From JBOHHM01 sp050725495 (GTDB lineage Bacteria; Pseudomonadota; Gammaproteobacteria; Burkholderiales; Burkholderiaceae_C): a stretch of DNA of 6,590 nucleotides. The notes beneath the pieces were generated by a model that saw only the letters and a program-made list of their open reading frames with translations, had not been told where the DNA came from and searched no databases. Shown here in pieces: positions 1-6,590 of this stretch; within the stretch, counting starts at the first letter, position 1, and each line of letters begins with the position of its first letter. The position numbers and the translations under genes were made by a program. The DNA is taken from assembly GCA_050725495.1 (NCBI GenBank), contig JBOHHM010000024.1:1-6590 (forward strand). The letters run 5' to 3'.

Positions 1-683
1 GCGGCAAGGACCCGAGCTATGTCTGCGATGACGCCGACCCGAAGACGGCCGCCGAGTCGCTGGCCGACGGCGCCATGTACAACAGCGGCCAGAGCTGCTG
101 CTCGGTCGAGCGCATCTATGTGCACGAAAAGATCCACGACGCTTTCGTCGCCGCCTTCGTCGACGCGGTCAAGCGCTTCAAGACCGGCGACCCGATGAGC
201 GAAGACACTTACATCGGCGCCCTCACGCGCGCGCCAGCGCTCGAGCTGCTCGATGCCCAGGTGGCCGATGCCCTGGCCCAGGGCGCGACCCTGCTGACCG
301 GCGGAAAGCGCGGCCCCGGCCCCGGCCACTGGTTCGAGCCCACCGTGTTCAGCCATGTCCATCACGGCATGGAACTGATGCGCGAGGAAAGCTTCGGCCC
401 GATCATCGGCATCCAGAAGGTCTCGGGCGACGAGGAGGCGCTCAGGCTGATGAACGACACGCGCTACGGCCTGACCGCCGGCGTCTACACGCCCGACCGG
501 CAGCGCGCGCACGCCCTGCTGGCCCAGGTTCATGCCGGCAGCGTCTACTGGAACTGCTGCGACCGCGTGAGCCCGCGCCTGCCCTGGAGCGGGGTCGGCG
601 ACTCGGGCCTGGGACTGACCCTGTCGACCTACGGCATCCAGACCTTCACCCGGCCCAAGGCTTGGCATTTGAGAAGCGTGTGA
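1..683 (+). CDS. Aldehyde dehydrogenase, C-terminal part (5' end outside window)
   Basis: NAD(P)-dependent aldehyde dehydrogenase, oxidising an aldehyde to the carboxylic acid in the cytoplasm. The reading frame is open from base 3, so the start lies left of the window and about 226 C-terminal residues are visible. The catalytic cysteine is in NSGQSC (Cys codon 96-98), followed by CSVERIYVH. The cofactor-contacting EESFGP motif follows, then a C-terminal segment with NCCDRVSPRLPWSGVGDSGLG and STYGIQTFTRPK, which normally carries oligomerisation and active-site closure elements. The catalytic glutamate and the Rossmann part lie upstream and cannot be checked. The substrate cannot be assigned. 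The NSGQSCC and NCCDRVSPRLPWSG wording resembles a poorly characterised ALDH branch rather than a typical betaine-aldehyde or succinate-semialdehyde enzyme, but that is recollection. The internal ATG at 75 is not the start, because homology to the family runs through it. Confidence 0.95.
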   Translation, partial: GKDPSYVCDDADPKTAAESLADGAMYNSGQSCCSVERIYVHEKIHDAFVAAFVDAVKRFKTGDPMSEDTYIGALTRAPALELLDAQVADALAQGATLLTGGKRGPGPGHWFEPTVFSHVHHGMELMREESFGPIIGIQKVSGDEEALRLMNDTRYGLTAGVYTPDRQRAHALLAQVHAGSVYWNCCDRVSPRLPWSGVGDSGLGLTLSTYGIQTFTRPKAWHLRSV

Positions 684-700
684 GCAGCGTGAGCCGCTGC
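684..700 (+). terminator. Hairpin directly after the aldehyde dehydrogenase stop
   Basis: GCAGCG (684-689) and CGCTGC (695-700) form a perfect 6-bp stem with a 5-base loop, starting one base after the TGA. There is no T-run after it, so it is at best a weak or Rho-assisted 3' end. Confidence 0.3.
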
Positions 701-702
701 AT

Positions 703-731
703 GAGATTCTTCGCTGCGCTCAGAATGACAA
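703..731 (-). repeat. GTCATTCTGAGC-type dispersed repeat, copy A
   Basis: Read on the minus strand this begins TTGTCATTCTGAGCGCAG and continues CGAAGAATCTC. It matches copies B, C and D nearby at most positions. It points away from copy B, forming a divergent pair separated by about 10 bases. I recall this sequence type from intergenic repeats in several unrelated bacterial phyla, often close to small GIY-YIG genes; no search was possible. Confidence 0.75.
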
Positions 732-741
732 CCGTGGGCGC

Positions 742-771
742 CTTGTCATCCCGAATGCGGTGAAGGACCTC
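742..771 (+). repeat. GTCATTCTGAGC-type dispersed repeat, copy B
   Basis: Plus-strand copy beginning CTTGTCATCCCGAATGCGG and ending TGAAGGACCTC. It is more diverged than copies A and D, and runs in the same direction as copy C. Immediately after it, CAATTC-A-GAATTG (771-783) is a perfect short palindrome of unknown role in the gap between B and C. Confidence 0.7.
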
Positions 772-796
772 AATTCAGAATTGCAGCAGCGGATAC

Positions 797-827
797 CTTG
801 TCATCCTGAACGCAGTGAAGGATCTCC
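797..827 (+). repeat. Repeat copy C, left inverted end of the GIY-YIG cassette
   Basis: Plus-strand copy beginning CTTGTCATCCTGAACGCAG and ending TGAAGGATCTCC. It is inverted relative to copy D beyond the GIY-YIG gene; over 30 aligned bases the two agree at 23. Its AAGGA (818-822) lies 8 bases before the TTG start of the GIY-YIG gene, so the repeat appears to provide the ribosome binding site. Its TGA (816-818) also closes the GIY-YIG frame upstream. Confidence 0.8.
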
Positions 828-830
828 ACC

Positions 831-1142
831 TTGGAACACCAGTACTTCGTCTACATCGCAACCAACCAGTCCAAAACTCTGTACATAGGGGTGACGAACA
901 ACCTGATACGCCGCATGCACGAGCACAGGAACAAGCGCGCCGAAGGCTTCACCTCGCGCTACAACATTTCAAGGCTCGCCTACTTCGAAACCACATCCTC
1001 CGTGGAAGCCGCGATTTCGCGTGAAAAGCAGCTCAAGGGATGGCGCAGAAGCAGGAAGATGGAATTGATCGAAAGCCTGAACCCGGGGTGGAAGGACTTG
1101 CATGCGGACATCGTTGGAGATTCTTCGCTGAGCTCGGAATGA
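831..1142 (+). CDS. Small GIY-YIG nuclease domain protein, repeat-bracketed
   Basis: 103-residue single-domain protein of the GIY-YIG endonuclease superfamily (UvrC N-terminal-like fold). Visible motifs: VYIA (residues 7-10) and LYIGVTNN (17-24) as the GIY and YIG strands; RRMHEHR with the expected catalytic Arg near 27; SREKQLKGWRR with Glu65 as the metal ligand; and a closing LIESLNPGWKDL with Asn84. All key residues look intact, so it is likely active, but its DNA target and role are unknown. The start is TTG at 831: the frame is closed by TGA at 816-818, no ATG or GTG precedes the GIY strand, and AAGGA at 818-822 is well spaced. The last eight residues (GDSSLSSE) and the stop are encoded by inverted repeat copy D. 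The stop overlaps a possible ATG of the next gene (ATGA, 1139-1142). Base composition appears less GC-rich than the neighbours, consistent with arrival from elsewhere. Confidence 0.88.
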   Translation: MEHQYFVYIATNQSKTLYIGVTNNLIRRMHEHRNKRAEGFTSRYNISRLAYFETTSSVEAAISREKQLKGWRRSRKMELIESLNPGWKDLHADIVGDSSLSSE

Positions 1143-1143
1143 C
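1117..1143 (-). repeat. Repeat copy D, right inverted end of the GIY-YIG cassette
   Basis: Read on the minus strand it begins GTCATTCCGAGCTCAG and ends CGAAGAATCTC. It lies inside the 3' end of the GIY-YIG coding sequence and provides its stop codon, then abuts the start of the HAD phosphatase gene. It is the inverted partner of copy C, giving a unit of about 350 bases (797-1145). Confidence 0.8.
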
Positions 1144-1144
1144 C

Positions 1145-1807
1145 ATGCCAAAACTGACCCTGTTCGACCTCGACCACACCCTGCTGTGCGGTGACAGCGA
1201 TGCGCTGTGGTGCGAGTTTCTGATGGACCAAGGCCTGCTCGAGCGAGAGAGCTTCGCGCGGCGCAATGCCGACATGGAGGCGCGCTACCAGGTCGGCACC
1301 GTGGGGGTGCAGGAGTTCACCGATTTCTATGTCGGCACCATGGCCGGGCGCACAGCCGCGCAGTGGGAGCCGCTGCGCCAGGAGTTTCTGGCCCGCGAGA
1401 TCGTGCCGCGCATCACGCAGGCCGCGCGCGACTGCGTGAGCCGGCATCTGGACGCGGGCGACCTCGTGGTGATGACCACCGCGACCAACCGCACGCTGAC
1501 CGAGCTGACCGCGCTGTACTTCGGCATCGAGCACCTGATTGCGACCGAGGCGGAAATCATCGACGGCTTGTACACCGGGCGCACGACGGGCCGGCTCAAT
1601 ATGCGCGAAGGCAAGGTCGCGCGCCTGCACGACTGGCTGGCCGCGCGCGGCCACCGCCTCGAAGCCTTCGATAGCAGGGCCTACAGCGATTCGATCAACG
1701 ACCTGCCGCTGCTCGAAGCGGTCCGGCACCCGGTGGCGGTCGACCCCGATGCGCGGCTCGGCCCGATCGCGCGCTCGCGCGGCTGGCCCGTGATCAGCCT
1801 GCGCTGA
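1145..1807 (+). CDS. HAD superfamily hydrolase, subfamily IB (phosphatase)
   Basis: 220-residue cytoplasmic phosphatase of the haloacid dehalogenase superfamily, subfamily IB (SerB-like). Motif I is FDLDHT with nucleophile Asp8 and acid/base Asp10; motif II is VVMTTATN (Thr near 111-112); motif III is Lys157 in REGKVARLHDWL; motif IV is YSDSINDLPLL (Asp182 and Asp186 for Mg2+). The helical cap between motifs I and II (about 15-90) contains FLMDQGLL and RNADMEARYQVG, typical of the family IB group that includes phosphoserine and some histidinol-phosphate phosphatases. The substrate cannot be decided from sequence. I chose ATG 1145 (MPKLTLFDLDHT); ATG 1139, two codons earlier, overlaps the GIY-YIG stop as ATGA and is a real alternative. 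No good Shine-Dalgarno is seen at normal spacing, because repeat copy D occupies the leader, so translation may depend on coupling to the GIY-YIG gene. The longer upstream extension of this frame (from 1040) is a shadow of the GIY-YIG gene. Confidence 0.92.
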   Translation: MPKLTLFDLDHTLLCGDSDALWCEFLMDQGLLERESFARRNADMEARYQVGTVGVQEFTDFYVGTMAGRTAAQWEPLRQEFLAREIVPRITQAARDCVSRHLDAGDLVVMTTATNRTLTELTALYFGIEHLIATEAEIIDGLYTGRTTGRLNMREGKVARLHDWLAARGHRLEAFDSRAYSDSINDLPLLEAVRHPVAVDPDARLGPIARSRGWPVISLR

Positions 1808-1823
1808 GCAGCTTGTGAGGAGC

Positions 1824-1878
1824 TAAGCACGATAGCCTGCGGGCCGCGGGCGTCGGCCGCTATGTTATTGATAGCAAC
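1824..1878 (-). repeat. Palindromic intergenic repeat (GCTAT-7-ATAGC type)
   Basis: Read on the minus strand: GTTGCTATCAATAACATAGC, then a GC-rich middle with GGCCGACGCC, then GGCTATCGTGCTTA. The perfect stem is GCTAT (1859-1863) against ATAGC (1871-1875) around a 7-base loop. The plan of stem, GC-rich middle and terminal GGCTAT resembles a short repeat I associate with Comamonadaceae intergenic regions (recollection only). A shorter relative lies inside topB at 3451-3480. It falls after the HAD gene and before the promoter-like region of dctP. Confidence 0.55.
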
Positions 1879-1898
1879 CGGCGTTGGGCTCATGTCAC

Positions 1899-1928
1899 GG
1901 CTGCTTCGCGCAGCCTGCCCGGGCAGGC
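1899..1928 (+). terminator. Tandem hairpin region downstream of the HAD gene
   Basis: GGCTGC (1899-1904) pairs with GCAGCC (1910-1915) around TTCGC. It is directly overlapped by the perfect 16-base palindrome GCCTGCCCGGGCAGGC (1913-1928). The two structures share bases 1913-1915, so they may be mutually exclusive. No T-run follows, so intrinsic termination is uncertain; the palindrome could equally be a protein binding site. Confidence 0.35.
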
Positions 1929-1942
1929 CCGGCGACCGCCTG

Positions 1943-1971
1943 TTGCAGCTGTGTCGATATTCATGTTTAAT
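1943..1971 (+). promoter_or_regulatory. Possible sigma-70-type promoter for the TRAP binding protein gene
   Basis: TTGCAG (1943-1948), a 17-base spacer, then TTTAAT (1966-1971) give a weak -35 and a fair -10. The surrounding 1950-2015 stretch is clearly AT-rich against a GC-rich background. An 8-base palindrome TGTCGACA (2010-2017) sits just before the ribosome binding site and could be an operator, but such short palindromes also arise by chance. Confidence 0.3.
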
Positions 1972-2032
1972 GTAACGTCGTCAATACTGACAACTAATTT
2001 TTAACAAATTGTCGACACAAGAGGGGTGCAAG

Positions 2033-3043
2033 ATGAACAGTCCCGCGTTCCGGCTGCCAAGGCCGTGGTTCATCAGGCTCGCGCTGATCTGGGCGGCGGC
2101 CGGGCTGCTGGCCTGCAGCGCGGCCCAGGCCGAAGCGCTGCGCGTGGCCGGCAACTTCCCGGCCAGCCACTCCAGCAGCGTGGCGATGGAGCAGTTCAAA
2201 CAGGACGTGGAGAAAGCCAGCAACGGCGAGATGCGGGTCGAGGTCTTTGCGGCGATGAAACTGGGCAGCGCCAAGGACAATGTCGATCAGGTCAGCAGCG
2301 GATCGATCTTCATGACCTGGATTCCACCGGCCTATCTGTCGAGCAGCATTCCCGAGCTGGCCGCGCTGAGCATTCCGTTCGCGTTTGCGGACCGGCAGGC
2401 GGCGTTCCGGGTCGTGGACGGCAAGGTCGGGACCACGCTGGCGGGCAAGTTCGCCGCCAAGGGCCTGGTGCTGTTGGGCTTCATGGAACTGGGGCCGCGC
2501 CAGCTGTCGAACAGCAAGCGCCCGATCCGCTCGCTCGCCGATCTCAAGGGGCTCAAGGTCCGCCTGCAGCCCGACGAGATCCACATGGCGACCTTTCGAG
2601 CTCTGGGCGCGGACCCGGTCGCGATCGATATCAAGGAGCTGTACGGGGCACTGGAAAGCGGCGCGGTCGAGGCGCAGGAAAACCCGTTCGCGGTGATCCG
2701 GCAGCGCAATTTCGACAAGGTCCAGAAGTACCTCTCGAACACCTCGCATTTCTTCGATTTCATCCTGCTGCTGGCCAACAAGCGCGCGTTCGACGGCCTC
2801 AGGCCCGAGCAGCAGAAAATCGTGCGCGAGGCCGCCGCCAATGCGGTGTACGCCCAGCGCATCACGGCAGCGGCCGAGGACATCGGGGCGATCGTCGAGC
2901 TGGCCAACCGCGGCGTGGCGCTCGAACCGGTGCGTCCCTCGCTTCGCGCCGACTTGCGCCGGGCCACGCAGGGCGTGGTCGACAGCGTGCGCCAGAAAGC
3001 TGGCGCGCAGCTTGTCGATGCAGTGCTGAACCCCGGGCCGTAG
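2033..3043 (+). CDS. TRAP transporter substrate-binding protein, DctP family (orphan)
   Basis: 336-residue periplasmic solute-binding protein of the DctP family, which delivers usually carboxylate-type ligands to a DctQM membrane complex. The start is ATG 2033, with GAGGGG at 2021-2026 six bases before it. The N-terminus is an export signal: Arg residues, a hydrophobic stretch (about 13-27), then LLACSAAQA. Cleavage after AQA (residue 33) fits signal peptidase I, but LLAC (25-28) is also a perfect lipobox, so a lipoprotein form with Cys28 is possible. Family signatures: ALRVAGNFPASH, MKLGSAKDNVDQVSSGSI (about 75-92), LKGLKVRLQPDEIHMATFRALGADPV with the expected carboxylate-binding arginine near 177, and VEAQENPF (about 212-219). 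No DctQ or DctM gene is visible: HAD lies upstream and topB is convergent downstream. The ligand is unknown. The gene has its own promoter-like leader. Confidence 0.92.
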   Translation: MNSPAFRLPRPWFIRLALIWAAAGLLACSAAQAEALRVAGNFPASHSSSVAMEQFKQDVEKASNGEMRVEVFAAMKLGSAKDNVDQVSSGSIFMTWIPPAYLSSSIPELAALSIPFAFADRQAAFRVVDGKVGTTLAGKFAAKGLVLLGFMELGPRQLSNSKRPIRSLADLKGLKVRLQPDEIHMATFRALGADPVAIDIKELYGALESGAVEAQENPFAVIRQRNFDKVQKYLSNTSHFFDFILLLANKRAFDGLRPEQQKIVREAAANAVYAQRITAAAEDIGAIVELANRGVALEPVRPSLRADLRRATQGVVDSVRQKAGAQLVDAVLNPGP

Positions 3044-3048
3044 CGCGC

Positions 3049-3076
3049 CGAGGCCGACATCGGCCGGTCGGCCTCG
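3049..3076. terminator. Bidirectional hairpin between convergent dctP-like gene and topB
   Basis: CGAGGCCGAC (3049-3058) and GTCGGCCTCG (3067-3076) form a perfect 10-bp, GC-rich stem around an 8-base loop. It begins 6 bases after the stop of the TRAP gene and lies about 40 bases beyond the topB stop. The convergent position suits a shared terminator, although no T-run is seen on either strand. Confidence 0.55.
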
Positions 3077-3113
3077 CCAGCGGCAGCGGATGGCCCTGCG
3101 GCCCCGCGCCCGG

Positions 3114-6143
<3,030 letters not shown>

Positions 6144-6171
6144 AGCTCTTTCGCCCATCCTTCAATCGCTT

Positions 6172-6188
6172 CGGGGAACATTTCCCCG
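6172..6188 (-). promoter_or_regulatory. Hairpin in the topB leader
   Basis: CGGGGAA (6172-6178) and TTCCCCG (6182-6188) form a perfect 7-bp stem with a 3-base loop, 29-45 bases before the topB start codon. In the mRNA it could influence translation, or the DNA could be an operator. I found no convincing sigma-70 promoter for topB in this region. Confidence 0.3.
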
Positions 6189-6266
6189 GCCTCCGTCGAT
6201 ACCACCAGACCGCCCCGACAGACCCGCCGGGCCTATTGTGACCACAGCAGCGGTCGACAGCTTGCG

Positions 6267-6295
6267 GCGTCAAAGTCCCGAGACGCTCCTACAAT
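6267..6295 (+). promoter_or_regulatory. Probable promoter of the SET-domain gene
   Basis: A good -10 hexamer TACAAT (6290-6295) has a weak -35 GCGTCA (6267-6272) at 17 bases. It would start transcription near 6302, about 55 bases before the GTG start. The palindrome CGCGCGTACGCGCG (6309-6322) would fall in the first bases of the transcript. Confidence 0.4.
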
Positions 6296-6308
6296 CGGCG
6301 GTTTTCCC

Positions 6309-6322
6309 CGCGCGTACGCGCG
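6309..6322. promoter_or_regulatory. 14-base palindrome near the SET gene transcription start
   Basis: CGCGCGTACGCGCG is a perfect palindrome just downstream of the predicted -10. The position suits an operator or autoregulatory site. It is low-complexity alternating GC, so chance in GC-rich DNA is a live alternative. Confidence 0.25.
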
Positions 6323-6357
6323 CATGTGTGCATATTCAACTTAACAGAGTTTTGGTC

Positions 6358-6590
6358 GTGTCCCGTAAAACCCCATCTCACGCCGCCGCCGGACGCCGCA
6401 TCCAGACCCGCCGCTCGGGCGTGCATGGCAAGGGCGTGTTTGCCGTGCAGGATATCGCGGCGGGCGAAACCATCATCGAGTATGTGGGCGAGATCATCAG
6501 CTGGAAGGAAGCGCAGCGCCGCCATCCGCATGACCCGCAGGACCCCAACCACACGTTCTACTTCCACATCGACGAAAGCCGCGTGATCGA
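6358..6590 (+). CDS. SET-domain protein lysine methyltransferase, N-terminal part (3' end outside window)
   Basis: The first 77 residues of a protein with a SET domain, which transfers methyl groups from S-adenosylmethionine to lysine side chains of proteins. Visible SET features: RRIQTRRSGVHGKGVFAV (the GxG turn that contacts the cofactor, about residues 14-30), IAAGETIIEYVGEIIS (about 33-48) and NHTFYFHIDESRVID. The catalytic NHS-type motif and post-SET cysteines would lie beyond the right edge. I chose GTG at 6358, with AGAG at 6346-6349 eight bases upstream; TTG at 6352 is in frame but less likely. The gene is divergent from topB, 214 bases apart, with its own promoter-like -10. The substrate is unknown; the adjacent topB product carries a Lys-rich tail that could be a candidate. 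Confidence 0.88.
   Translation, partial: MSRKTPSHAAAGRRIQTRRSGVHGKGVFAVQDIAAGETIIEYVGEIISWKEAQRRHPHDPQDPNHTFYFHIDESRVI

Noticed and set aside
75..77. ATG 75 as the aldehyde dehydrogenase start
   Set aside because: Conserved family sequence (GKDPSYVCDDAD...) is in frame upstream to the window edge, so the gene is merely cut by the window.
742..826. Two direct repeats (copies B and C) as a possible CRISPR start
   Set aside because: Only two direct copies, with many mismatches, and inverted copies nearby; no cas genes and no regular spacers.
1040..1144. N-terminal extension of the HAD protein from ATG 1040
   Set aside because: The extension is read through the GIY-YIG gene and repeat D in another frame; the HAD family begins directly at the MxKLTLFDLDHT segment.
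980..1729. Minus-strand open frame of 249 codons
   Set aside because: It overlaps the GIY-YIG and HAD genes, both of which have intact catalytic motifs on the plus strand; the antisense translation matches nothing I recognise.
6144..6158. Upstream topB start at 6158 (adding MGERA)
   Set aside because: The SD-like GAAGG directly abuts this ATG with no spacing, and the family normally begins at MSKTLVIAEKP; 6143 is preferred, though its SD (AAAGAG) is also close.

Overview
The window is GC-rich DNA that reads like a betaproteobacterial chromosome, most likely order Burkholderiales and probably family Comamonadaceae (the Variovorax, Polaromonas and Rhodoferax neighbourhood). This rests on the protein styles (TopB with an H1-like tail and SWIB domain, orphan TRAP binding protein, short SET protein) and on two short palindromic repeat types that I recall, without a search, from genomes of that family.

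Layout, left to right: the C-terminal part of an NAD(P)-dependent aldehyde dehydrogenase (+, cut by the left edge); a short spacer with copies of a GTCATTCTGAGCGNAGNGAAGNATCT-type repeat; a small GIY-YIG nuclease gene (+) bracketed by two inverted copies of that repeat, which supply its ribosome binding site and its stop codon; a HAD subfamily IB phosphatase (+) whose start touches the end of the cassette; a 225-base non-coding region with a palindromic repeat, tandem hairpins and an AT-rich promoter-like stretch; a TRAP-type (DctP) substrate-binding protein (+) with no membrane partners in view; a strong hairpin between convergent genes; a long DNA topoisomerase III (topB, -) with zinc ribbons, an Ala/Lys-rich tail and a C-terminal SWIB domain; a divergent regulatory region; and the beginning of a SET-domain protein lysine methyltransferase gene (+, cut by the right edge).

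The genes do not form one pathway. Two themes stand out. First, short repeats shape this locus: one type frames the GIY-YIG gene, and two other types appear to lie in frame inside topB, one of which has a second copy in the intergenic region before dctP. Second, topB-SWIB and the SET gene are divergent neighbours. This pairs an H1-like Lys/Ala tail and a chromatin-type domain with a protein lysine methyltransferase, a suggestive but unproven link. I see no CRISPR array, tRNA, rRNA or complete insertion sequence.
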